Source: Microdochium bolleyi
Taxonomy: Eukaryota > Ascomycota > Sordariomycetes > Xylariales > Microdochiaceae
DNA: 64,000 nucleotides
Reading direction: 5' to 3'
Assembly (NCBI GenBank): GCA_001566295.1
Contig: KQ964245.1
Span: 4,221,524 to 4,285,523 of the forward strand
A program made the position numbers and the translations under genes. Shown here piece by piece: positions 55,847 to 64,000 of this stretch (the first letter of the stretch is position 1; each line of letters starts with the position of its first letter). The notes below the pieces were generated by a model. It worked only from the letters and a program-made list of their open reading frames with translations, ran no database searches and was not told where the DNA came from.

Positions 55847-58363
55847 TCATTCCATACGTCGATCCTTGCCGAGACCGATCCCCTTTGCTCTGCCCCGGAC
55901 AACCGCCTGCAACGCGCGGCCGACGGCATCCATGTCCCCCAGCATCGTAATGTGGCCCCGATTCGTGCTGTGCCTGCCGTCCTTGACCAGGTCGTATCCA
56001 GGCGGGAGCATCGCCTCCCTGGCGAGCACGACGCCGTCGCCGCTCTGGAACAGCAGGTTGTCGTAGCAGTCTGTGCGGGCGATGGCTTCTCGGCTCGTCA
56101 CGTGCGCCGCGTAGACCGTCGGCACCTCCTTGCCGTAGATGATGGCCAGCGGAGGGTAGGCGTTGTCGGCGGCGTGCCCGGGTAGGTGGGCCAGCTCGCT
56201 GCGGAACTGCTTGACGTCGGCGAGCGTGCGGGCGAGGTAGGCCATGCTGCGCGCCAGCGCCTCCGGGTGGTGCTTGGCCTGCATCTGGGCCTGCTGATGC
56301 TGTTGCCTCGCGGCGTCTGACTTATCGCTCAGCGTGCCCATCTGCGGGGCCAGTGTCCGGTCGTTCGTCACTTCTGCCGTGCGCCCCGCGTTTGTATGCG
56401 CCTCCTGGCCGTGGAAGTGCTGAGGCCGAGCATCGTTGCCCGCGCTGTTGCCCCGATTCCTAAGGGGGCTCGGTAGGCTGCCGGAGAGGTCCCGTAGTGT
56501 TCCGAGCGTGCTGGTGCGTCCTCGCGCCACCTGCACCGGGGTCCCGACGCAAGGGGACCAGCAGTATTTCGCCCAGTCCTGCGCGTTGAAAAAGTCGACT
56601 GGGTATTCCTCACCGGTGGCCTTGTTGACGAAGCAGAACCCGTCATCTGGCAGGAGAGCGAAGCTGGTTCTCAGCGTGAAGTTGACCTGGGCTGTCAGGA
56701 CCTTTTCGTTGAGCAGGACGGCGTCTCCGTTTCGCAGGGGGCCCAGGATGTTGATGCATCTCTGCGGCGTGCCCGCGAAGATGACACCGGCGAACAGGCT
56801 TGGGTTCTGGTTGACGACGTGTCTGGTGATGAGACCGCCAAGACTGTGAGCAATGACAGTGGCGCCTCGATCCCCTGGGGCCACACCGGGCTGGTTGCAG
56901 GGAAGTTGCTCCATGTACTGTTTGAGCTTGCGCGACAGGAGGGACGGGCTCAACCTCCAGTCGTAGCCGTAGTCCCATATCCTCAGCTTGCCTGACTTGG
57001 CATTGTCACAAGCCCGCAGCCGCTTGAACAGCTTTTTCGATATGTCGACGGGCCCGATATTCTTGAGCATGCCGTCAGGGTAGATTGTGTCCTCCATGTT
57101 CTCCTCGTCCTCTGGCTCCAGTCCGACTTCCAGGTTCACCTTGCGCATGTTGAGCCCAACTTTCACCGGTACCCAGACCTGACGCTTGGTCCGCGTTGAC
57201 CGCAGAACGGAACCTCGATATCCGCCCATGATCACAAGATCGCCCGTAAGGGATTCCAGAGCACGGTCGAGCTCAGACAAATTGGCATCTTTGGGGGCCG
57301 CAGTGGCGGTCTCTGGCGCCTCGCCTCGCTGTGAAGGATCCTCGAGGGTTGTTTGCGAGGAATCCCAGCTGAGGACTGAGTTTCGCTTAAGCGTATCCGG
57401 GATCATGTTGGGAATGTTCGGCATTTTGAACGTCGGCTTGTCCCAGCTATCAGTAATAGCTTTGAACCTATTGTTTTTCATTTCTCGAACATCGTCCCAT
57501 CTGCTGTCGTCGCCCAGTGATGATACACGTGACATCGAGTGGTACAGCATTGATTCGTCTGATGTTGACCGCCGCGGTCCTTTTGGCCTGGCTGCATGCG
57601 AAGACAGCCGAGCCGGCAGCGGCCGAGGTGTATCATCGGTCTCTGTCAACGATCCGGAAAGGTTGTCCTGAGTTATAATACCACCGGATGCGGGGATGTG
57701 TTTTGGCAGCTGGCTTTCCTTGCTATCAGATGCACCGTCATTCGTGGGACCAATGCTTTTGGGGGGAGTAGAGGACAGCTTTGGTGATTTTGGTAAAGAC
57801 TGGCTCGAGAAGAATGAAGGACGTGGGATGGATGGTAACGCGTCTCGAATGCGTCTAAAGGCTTCGGCACCGCCTGAGGAGGACCGACGATGCCTATTTG
57901 CTTTGCTGCCTCCGAAGACGCCTGCCAGGGACGACTTAGGTGCTGCATCGTCTTGCTGAACCAAGCCCTTCAAGCTCGGGAAGCGCGATGTCGAGACTTG
58001 TTCGGTCTTATCTGCAGGCTGTGTAACTGCGAATTTGTTGTGTACCACTAGGTCTGGGCGAGCGGCTTTTGCAGGAAGCGTGGTGGCCTCAAGGGGATTC
58101 TGGTTGCCCAAGGGAACAAAGCCATACTCCAGTGCAGCTTGCTTCTCGGCGGCTGGTGTTGTGGGCGATGTCAACCGCGTCGCAGCTCTGCTGATTGCTG
58201 GTTGGATAATCGATTGAGCATTCTCAGGGTCAATGTAGAGCGGCTCTTCCTCGAGGTTGCTGTCTGATGATGGCGAGCTGGGGTCTGGCGTGGGCTCAAG
58301 GCCGGCATCAGAGCTCTGCACGTCTGTCACATGCCGGACTGGGTCCACCGGTGCTGCAGACAT
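55847..58363 (-). CDS. LCAT-like acyltransferase / lipase (alpha/beta hydrolase)
   Basis: From the ATG at 58363 one exon gives 838 residues. Residues 1-about 370 are Ser/Pro-rich and disordered. The hydrolase starts near LTGDLVIMGGYRGSVLR; IWDYGYDWRLSP and VIAHSLGGLITRHVV follow, the latter holding the nucleophile Ser near residue 506 in a GxSxG-like AHSLGG. SGDGVVL (Asp near 775) and RGHITML (His near 803) complete a plausible Ser-Asp-His triad. This matches the lecithin:cholesterol acyltransferase-like family PF02450, which in fungi includes phospholipases and PDAT-type enzymes; substrate is not predictable. No transmembrane segment is evident. A consensus intron (58365-58427, donor GTAAGT) ends one base before the ATG, so a spliced 5' leader is likely; the open frame beyond it has no ATG. 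Confidence 0.82.
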   Translation of the reverse strand: MSAAPVDPVRHVTDVQSSDAGLEPTPDPSSPSSDSNLEEEPLYIDPENAQSIIQPAISRAATRLTSPTTPAAEKQAALEYGFVPLGNQNPLEATTLPAKAARPDLVVHNKFAVTQPADKTEQVSTSRFPSLKGLVQQDDAAPKSSLAGVFGGSKANRHRRSSSGGAEAFRRIRDALPSIPRPSFFSSQSLPKSPKLSSTPPKSIGPTNDGASDSKESQLPKHIPASGGIITQDNLSGSLTETDDTPRPLPARLSSHAARPKGPRRSTSDESMLYHSMSRVSSLGDDSRWDDVREMKNNRFKAITDSWDKPTFKMPNIPNMIPDTLKRNSVLSWDSSQTTLEDPSQRGEAPETATAAPKDANLSELDRALESLTGDLVIMGGYRGSVLRSTRTKRQVWVPVKVGLNMRKVNLEVGLEPEDEENMEDTIYPDGMLKNIGPVDISKKLFKRLRACDNAKSGKLRIWDYGYDWRLSPSLLSRKLKQYMEQLPCNQPGVAPGDRGATVIAHSLGGLITRHVVNQNPSLFAGVIFAGTPQRCINILGPLRNGDAVLLNEKVLTAQVNFTLRTSFALLPDDGFCFVNKATGEEYPVDFFNAQDWAKYCWSPCVGTPVQVARGRTSTLGTLRDLSGSLPSPLRNRGNSAGNDARPQHFHGQEAHTNAGRTAEVTNDRTLAPQMGTLSDKSDAARQQHQQAQMQAKHHPEALARSMAYLARTLADVKQFRSELAHLPGHAADNAYPPLAIIYGKEVPTVYAAHVTSREAIARTDCYDNLLFQSGDGVVLAREAMLPPGYDLVKDGRHSTNRGHITMLGDMDAVGRALQAVVRGRAKGIGLGKDRRME

Positions 58364-58364
58364 T

Positions 58365-58427
58365 CTGGCTTGGGTGTTTCGGGCGGAAGACAAGACCAAT
58401 TGGTTCAGGCTGCTCCATGCCACTTAC
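58365..58427 (-). other. Probable 5'-leader intron of the LCAT-like gene
   Basis: On the minus strand the segment begins GTAAGTGG and ends GCCAG directly before AATG; its 63 bp fit the local intron size. The frame upstream (58428-58639) stays open and in phase across the junction but lacks an ATG, so it is more likely untranslated leader than coding exon. Confidence 0.55.
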
Positions 58428-59837
58428 TCCTGGAGAACGAAAGTCGATTCGGGCGACGACTGGCTCAAATATTGATGCCTGGTGACCGACTCAGGATCGG
58501 GATTCGTGGTTGCTCGCGTGCCAGAGCCGGAAGTGCCGGAGTGGGCCTGTTGCTTGAGTTCGTAAGGCTCGGACGAGAACGATCTCGCGCCGGACCTGCT
58601 GAAGACAGGTACAGTACCTTTAGGTAGATCCCCGCTCAAGAGAAAAAAATAGTTCCTTTGAGGCTACGAATAGTGCAAACGATTCCGCGTGGTCAGGATC
58701 GGAAGTCTGGGCTTGGCAGGGAAGTAACAATTGGAATTGTCAACCAAGGCGGGATTCGGTGGTGTTTTGTTGTGCAGGCCCGACGGCCAGGGACAGACCT
58801 GAGGCGGATGTCAGCAGGAACCTTGTCACGAAATCAAGCCTCAGCCACGCGCGACCTTGCGAGCCTAGGCCCGGCTCTGCCGCCACGCTGAAGACAGGAG
58901 CTGCATACCTTTTAGACCTCAAAAGTGCACTACTGCTGATAACGTCGTGACACTGGCGCGTGCTGCAGCCGAGCTGATGGACGGCTGGGAGCAGGAACCT
59001 GGAGATACGGCGGTCCCTGTCCCTGTCGTCAGCAACGTAGCGGATACCGGGGCAGTGCAGTGCTGGAAGTGGACGCGGTAGCCACCTTAGGTACTTACTT
59101 TGAGGCGATCCTCTGGCGCTCAAGTCAGCATTTAGCGGGAGTGTGCCGTGCCTTAAAAGAAGTCAATGCCATCCGTCAGGCTGGGCCTCAACTTGCCATG
59201 ACGCGGGCAAGGACTGACGGGTTGAGCGGCTTCCATTTTGACGTCATGGAACAAGGCGAGTGGCTAACTCTAGCGCGCGTGCCCCCGGGTGCAAGCATGG
59301 TACAGCGCTCGCTCGGTGGGCTATCGAGATTGTCTGTCGTACCGAGATGGCTAACCGGCTGGGAAGTGGGAACGCTCGCCATGGCATCGTCTCCAGAACC
59401 CGCTGCGGTGGGCATGGGAATGGAGAGATTCCGCATGTCCTCGTCCGCTGCGCCGGCACCTTCGCAACGGGCTTGCGCATGGAGTCGGCCCTTGGCACGA
59501 TTGGCACCCCTGCGGCTGAGACGACACAATGATAAGCGTGGAGCACCTCAGACGTGAACCAGGCCTGCCTGGACATCTCCGTCCTCGTGCAGAGCTCGCA
59601 GCTGGGAGCGATGCACGCCACGAACAGTGCGGCTGATCCTAGTGTCGCGGGAGTTCATTCTCATGGGCACTCGGTTCGAAACAAAAGTCTGGTCATTGTC
59701 AGGTTTGCATTCGAGTGTTGCTATTTCTGGACAGCCGGGCCGGCAAGCATGGCGGAATCTAGATCCCAGGATCCCCCCCACGAATTCCGTGTACAAATCA
59801 ATCGCCACAGCAACTTCCCCTCATCAAGATTCCCTGC
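58428..59837. other. Promoter region of the LCAT-like gene / GST 3' side
   Basis: About 1.4 kb without a supported gene. The last part is the 3' side of the GST gene. Open frames here are short and overlap. Confidence 0.5.
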
Positions 59838-60705
59838 TCAGGACGGTGGTGTAAAGTAAATGCCGGCACCTGAATCCAGCTCCTTGATCTTCTCAATCGA
59901 CCTCTTCCACCCGGGGTGCGCCTCCAGACGCGCAATGTACTCGTACACCTTGGGGAACAGCGAGCGCGGCTCTCCACCAAAGTCGCCCATGTCAGCAAAC
60001 GCATCCTTGGCATTGATCAAGCCGAAGCTGATCAGCACATCCGCGGCCGTCAGGTTCTTGCCGCAGAGGTAGTCGCCGCCGGACGTCGCCAGGCGCTCCT
60101 CGAGCAGGCCGAGCTGCGCCTTGATGTTGGGGATGATGGCCATGCTAAAGACCTGGCGCGCCACCATGCTCGTCACGGGCCGGATGAAGAAGGGGATGCG
60201 GCTGCTCTTGAGCGCGCTGATGAGCATCGCCTGGATCAGCGATGCCATGTACGTTCCCTCGGTGAAATGCAGGAAGTACTGCCAGCGCAGGAACTCCTCC
60301 GTCTCCCCGCCCAGCTTGCCCTCCTGGCCGTCCTTGTACCGCTTGGGCTTCATCGTCGTGTCCTGGCCGAAGTGGTCGCAGAGGTACTGCACGATATTGC
60401 CGCTCTCGGCAAGCACGATCGGCTCGGTGGCACCCACGGGCGTGATGGACAACAGTGGTGACTTGCCCAGAGGGTGGATCTTCTTCAGCTCGGGCGGCGC
60501 GAGCAAGGTCGGCTGGCGGCGGAAGATCTCGACCTCATAGTCGATCTTGAGCTCGTCGAGCAGCCATAGGATGCTTTGCGCCCGTGACTTCTCAAGCCTG
60601 GAGGTTGGTGTCAGATGGGCAGCCTCAAGCTGTGTGATGCTAAGATGATGGCCGACAATAGTCTTACCAGTGCAGCACAACCTTGGGCTTGGCGTCGGCA
60701 GTCAT
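59838..60705 (-). CDS. Glutathione S-transferase, Gtt1 type
   Basis: Two exons (60705-60668, 60597-59838) give 265 residues. The N-terminal thioredoxin-like domain starts VVLHWLEKSRAQSILWLLDEL, with Ser17 in the usual catalytic position of this group. APPELKKIHPLGKSPLL, with the cis-proline, and ILVLAESGNIVQYL-type sequence (glutathione-binding Glu-Ser, here LAESGNIVQYL) follow. The all-helical domain contains LTAADVLISF, the N-capping box. The APPELKKIHPLG block is shared with yeast Gtt1, a microsomal GST; an amphipathic to hydrophobic segment near residues 130-160 may attach it to a membrane. Expected role is glutathione conjugation or peroxide detoxification. The intron sits after the W of HW, and removing it restores the family N-terminus. 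Confidence 0.93.
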
Positions 60706-61465
60706 TGTGTATTTCTTGCTGCTTAGGTGCAGGTGTAGGTTCACCGGTCTGTATGTTCCATGCAAAGAGAAATCGCCCAGGGCCCGAGACGTGAGCGATC
60801 AATATGTATATTGCGCTCTAGAGCTCGGTGCCGATCGGGATGACGGCTGCCCCGCGGAGCTTTCCGCACTTGGAATGCTTGTCTGACACTGACAGTCTGC
60901 TCAACTGGGCATTACTACTTGTTCTGTGATACAACGCTTCCTCATCACGCTGGGAATCATGATTGACACGGCCGCTTCGCAAGCTCTTACGCAGTCGAGA
61001 TTGGTTTGCATTGTCATTAGTCCTGACGATCAAATCTGGACCACCACAACCAAAGGTGCTGCAGGCTGGCCCTAGCTTGCGAGCCTTGTGAGCCTCGGCA
61101 GACATCTGATGATCATGATTTGGCGAAAGCTAAAAGTCAAGGTGTGGATCCGCAGGCCTTGTCATCGCATGGCATGGTCGGCTGGCCATCACCCGACTCC
61201 GATAGTCCAGGCCCCACCAGGCAGACTTGCAGCCACACCGACCACGTCTTGTGGCTTTGCCCTCCCGCCTGGTCCAAAGCACTCCTGTGGCGCAATCAGC
61301 GTTGCAGCCTGAGGCATCCACGGGCACATCGAGCCGCTTCGGAACTCACCTCGAGCTTCGGCAGCATCATTGCGAAGACAAGGCCTCACGCAGTCGGCTC
61401 GACGACAATCCACCAGCACACCACCCACACACACGTGCACAGTCTCTGACTGAAAACTCGTCAAG
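60706..61465. other. Divergent promoter between GST and NDUFB4 genes
   Basis: About 760 bp separating two divergent starts. Both promoters must lie here; no other feature recognised. Confidence 0.55.
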
Positions 61466-62151
61466 ATGGGCGGCCTCGAACACTACCGTGAGTGATCTTT
61501 CGTGCAGGCTGCTGTTGCTGTCAATTGATCTTGGCTGGCGCAGCGTCTGGAACATCCCACCTCTTTCATGCGCATATCGCTAACCAGTCTCCGCGATGCA
61601 GGCATGGCGATGGACCCAGCCATCCAGAAGCTCGGGGGTACGTTCACTCCTTGAATTTCCTCGGGACGATCGAATCCAGCACAACACGACCCATGGCTCG
61701 CCCGCCGCCGCATATCAATCGTCTTTTCACACCCGATGCTTGAGATATGCCTCCGCGATCTAGTGTCACGGGGCACCGCGACCGACACCTTCTGTTCCGA
61801 CTTACGAAACGTCCAAACAAACTCGGTTCGCATCGTGTATGAGGACCTCAATGCTAACATACCTCTACCATCGCATACAGCCATGCAATCCAACCGCTTC
61901 CGTTACTTCCGCTGGACCAAGCGTACCGCGTCCATCACTCTCGCTTACGTCGTCGTTGTTCCTGCCATTGTTGGCATCATCGCCTACAGGACAGATGTGA
62001 GTCCCCGCGCACTCAATCGCCTCAACTCGTCCCCGGATTGCGGCGGGGTTGGGGCGAGCCTATATAATTGTACCTCTCGCTGACCGTCATGGAACAGGGT
62101 CTTTGGGATCTGCGGGCGAAGAGGAAGGGAGACTCCATGAGAGAATGGTAA
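61466..62151 (+). CDS. NADH:ubiquinone oxidoreductase subunit NDUFB4 (B15)
   Basis: Four small exons (61466-61487, 61602-61637, 61881-61996, 62098-62151) give only 75 residues, too short and too interrupted to show as one open frame. The joined protein reads MGGLEHYRMAMDPAIQKLG, then FRYFRWTKRT, then a single transmembrane helix (ITLAYVVVVPAIVGIIAY, about residues 37-55) and ends DGLWDLRAKRKGDSM. The HYxMAxDPAI start, YFRWTxRT before the helix and DGLxDLRAKR after it are the signature of the complex I accessory subunit B15/NDUFB4 in fungi. It sits in the distal membrane arm of complex I in the inner mitochondrial membrane. All three introns use GT..AG and keep frame. Confidence 0.9.
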
Positions 62152-62609
62152 ACAGGGAGAGGACTTGGCATATGTAAATGCCACAAGGATAGCCGTGGGA
62201 GTTCGCAAGGGCATCCACCAAAGAAGTGGAAGCCTGTGTACATAGAAGATGCTCTTTCGTCACGGAGCTGGCAATTATGCTTGGCGCTTACCAAACAACA
62301 GTCCAAATGATCTCCATCATACACATGTGAATGCCCGACTGATCAGCTCGAGACAATATTAAGTACCCAGTTCCTTTCAGGCTAACCTTGGAAGGGTCAG
62401 ATATAAGCATCACAGACAAGCCATGCTCTGAGCTATTCTATGAACGAAGCATGCAAACCCGAAGGGAAGCCTACTGTATCAAATGAACAGTCTGGGGTAT
62501 CATATGGACGGGAAGCTATCTCGTATCGTAATTCCAAGTACTCACAGCAATGCAACAGCACATACTCCTTCCATTCTACCACTGGAAGCTCGTGTCGACT
62601 GAGTGCACA
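62152..62609. other. Convergent intergenic region
   Basis: About 460 bp between two convergent stop codons, presumably both 3' UTRs. Nothing else seen. Confidence 0.55.
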
Positions 62610-63626
62610 TCACCACCTCCCTCGACCACCGCTGCTCCGACCAGGCCGCCCATCAAAATCATCGTCACCTCGTCGCCACTCCCCTCTGGGCACAGCAGGC
62701 AAGGTCTCTCCGCGACGCCACTCGCCCGCCGGCACCCCTCCCGCTTCTCCCCCTCCTTTCCTACTGACACTGTATTGCCCACTGCCAAACCCTCCTCCTT
62801 CTCGCTCTCTCCCACCATATCCAATGCCGCTGCCGCGCCTCCCTCCCCCGTGTCGGCCGTAGCCGCCACCATCGTCACGATACCGCTCATTGCGGCCACG
62901 GTCCCAGTCACGATCCCTATTGTCCCTGCGCCCAGATAATGACGACTGCCTTGCGGCACTCGCCCCGATGGGCCTGGCCTCTCCAGCACCGAACCCGCGA
63001 CCGGTCCTAGCGGCGCTGGCCGGCGCCACGGAGCCGTCGTCGAGCGGCGGGAGAATCGCGCAGGAGATGTAGTCGCCCGGCACGAGGCGGGCCTCGGACA
63101 GAGTCTTGGACCCGTCAGACCCCCCAAGCTGCAGAGAAGAGTTCCGGTCGAGGTGGCTGTCCTCCTTGCCGATGTCGCCGAAGTCGAGGGCGTCCAGATC
63201 GGAGACGTCGAGACCTTGGCCGCCCAGACCGATCACGACACTGCCCAGGTCTTTCACGTTAAACTTCCCCCCTCCTCCATGCCCTCTACCGTGCGGCCCA
63301 GACGAAGAGGAGTTGTTGTTGTTGTCTACTGATTTGAAGGAGGCGAAGATGAGCCGGAAAACCAGCCGCGTCCCGATCGCCGGTTCGGGCAATATCTTTC
63401 CAATCCTGCTGTTCTCGTCATCATGCGGTTGCTGCGGGTAGGGTGGGGAGGAGGCGGCCGCGATTTGGTGCGACAGTTCCGTCAGCGTGCTGTCCGGCCA
63501 CGTGTGCAGCGTGAGGTGCTGCGGGAGGTCTGCAGGATCGCCGACGTTGAACTCGTCCGGCCGGTGGAAGGCCCCCGTGCGGTAGAAGAGCCGGAGCATG
63601 AACGGGGGAGTGGTGTGCCGGTCCAT
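62610..63626 (-). CDS. Sin3-associated polypeptide SAP18 with Gly/Arg-rich tail
   Basis: One exon of 338 residues. PFMLRLFYRTGAFHRPDEF at residues 8-26 and LPQHLTLHTWPDSTLTELSHQI at about 34-55 are the diagnostic SAP18 blocks; the ubiquitin-like fold ends near residue 195 with LVPGDYISCAIL. Insertions of His/Gly/Asn/Ser-rich sequence lie inside the domain. The remaining 140 residues are Gly/Arg/Asp-rich with RGG-like and DRDRD-like units. SAP18 works in Sin3-HDAC repression and, with RNPS1 and acinus, in the exon-junction-linked ASAP complex; the RNA-binding-like tail fits the latter (inference). Animal SAP18 is about 150-170 residues, so this form is about twice as long. Confidence 0.9.
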   Translation of the reverse strand: MDRHTTPPFMLRLFYRTGAFHRPDEFNVGDPADLPQHLTLHTWPDSTLTELSHQIAAASSPPYPQQPHDDENSRIGKILPEPAIGTRLVFRLIFASFKSVDNNNNSSSSGPHGRGHGGGGKFNVKDLGSVVIGLGGQGLDVSDLDALDFGDIGKEDSHLDRNSSLQLGGSDGSKTLSEARLVPGDYISCAILPPLDDGSVAPASAARTGRGFGAGEARPIGASAARQSSLSGRRDNRDRDWDRGRNERYRDDGGGYGRHGGGRRGSGIGYGGREREGGGFGSGQYSVSRKGGGEAGGVPAGEWRRGETLPAVPRGEWRRGDDDFDGRPGRSSGGRGRW

Positions 63627-64000
63627 GGCTGCGGCAGAGGATCTGCGTTGATCTTTATCCTGCGTATCCAGAAACTGGCGGCGCTTATGAGGCTCTGCCT
63701 GGAGTCAATGGCTGGTCCTGCTGTGTTGCCGGTTTTCAGGTGAAGAAGGATGGTGAACGTATTACAAGTTGATGACACGCGAGATGCTGAGAGCCAGCTC
63801 TGTGTTTTCAAAGCTTTGACCACGAGGTTTGCAGATTGAGTAGACAGCAGCGGCAATCATATGAAACCCTCGCCAGATCTGCAACACTTTCCAAGATCGA
63901 GTAGTTTGCAACAGATCGCAGCTGCGGTCCACACCCAGCTCAAATGTCGTTGAGAGTTGTCTGTAGTTGAAGGTTTGTGGATCTGCGACGGCTCCCCACA
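63627..64000. other. Upstream region of SAP18
   Basis: The last 374 bp are upstream of the SAP18 start on the minus strand and should be its promoter. A gene beyond the window edge cannot be judged. Confidence 0.5.

Noticed and set aside
58428..58639. Upstream coding exon for the LCAT-like gene
   Set aside because: The frame is open and in phase but contains no ATG; treated as likely untranslated leader.

Overview
The window looks like a piece of a GC-rich chromosome from a filamentous ascomycete (Pezizomycotina, probably Sordariomycetes). The evidence is short spliceosomal introns of roughly 50-120 bp with GTAAGT/GTATGT/GTGCGT-type donors and CTRAC-like branch sites, a canonical fungal Zn2Cys6 regulator, fungal forms of Nnf1, CWC21, SGF73, GTR2 and PHO85, and a fungal fucose-lectin fold. 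Gene models below were assembled by hand from reading frames, splice consensus and family knowledge. Every multi-exon model was checked to keep frame from ATG to stop, but none has transcript support here.

Layout: 23 protein genes on both strands, no operons. 2.7-6.6 kb: Smr-domain protein (+) convergent with a membrane-tethered fucose-lectin-like protein (-). 8.7-15.8 kb: three minus-strand genes (G3BP/Nxt3-like, NNF1, cytochrome b561-like membrane protein). 17.4-22.0 kb: DUF1640 mitochondrial protein (+), CWC21 (-), CDC123 (+). 22.0-26.1 kb: a gene-poor stretch. 26.1-34.2 kb: Zn2Cys6 regulator (+), tafazzin (-), NOSIP-like (+), SLC25 carrier (-). 35.9-39.1 kb: SGF73 and PHO85 (both -). 40.7-46.0 kb: septin-like GTPase and poly(A) polymerase (both +). 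47.2-58.4 kb: GTR2, a macrophage-migration-inhibitory-factor (MIF) homologue, a four-helix membrane protein and an LCAT-like acyltransferase/lipase (all -). 59.8-63.6 kb: GST of the Gtt1 type (-), complex I subunit NDUFB4/B15 (+), SAP18 (-).

Most genes are core housekeeping (splicing, polyadenylation, kinetochore, SAGA and Sin3 chromatin complexes, eIF2 assembly, cardiolipin remodelling, respiratory complex I, nutrient signalling through Pho85 and Gtr2). They do not form an obvious pathway cluster, and I see no secondary-metabolite cluster, CRISPR array, virus, intact transposon, tRNA or rRNA gene. The points that deserve a second look are the fungal MIF homologue with its catalytic-proline position buried and changed, a septin-like GTPase with a C-terminal membrane helix and atypical G4 motif, an Smr protein ending in a CaaX box, the type II membrane lectin, a perfect 16-bp-arm palindrome at 7091-7124, and a 66-bp dispersed repeat whose two copies are more alike as protein than expected.
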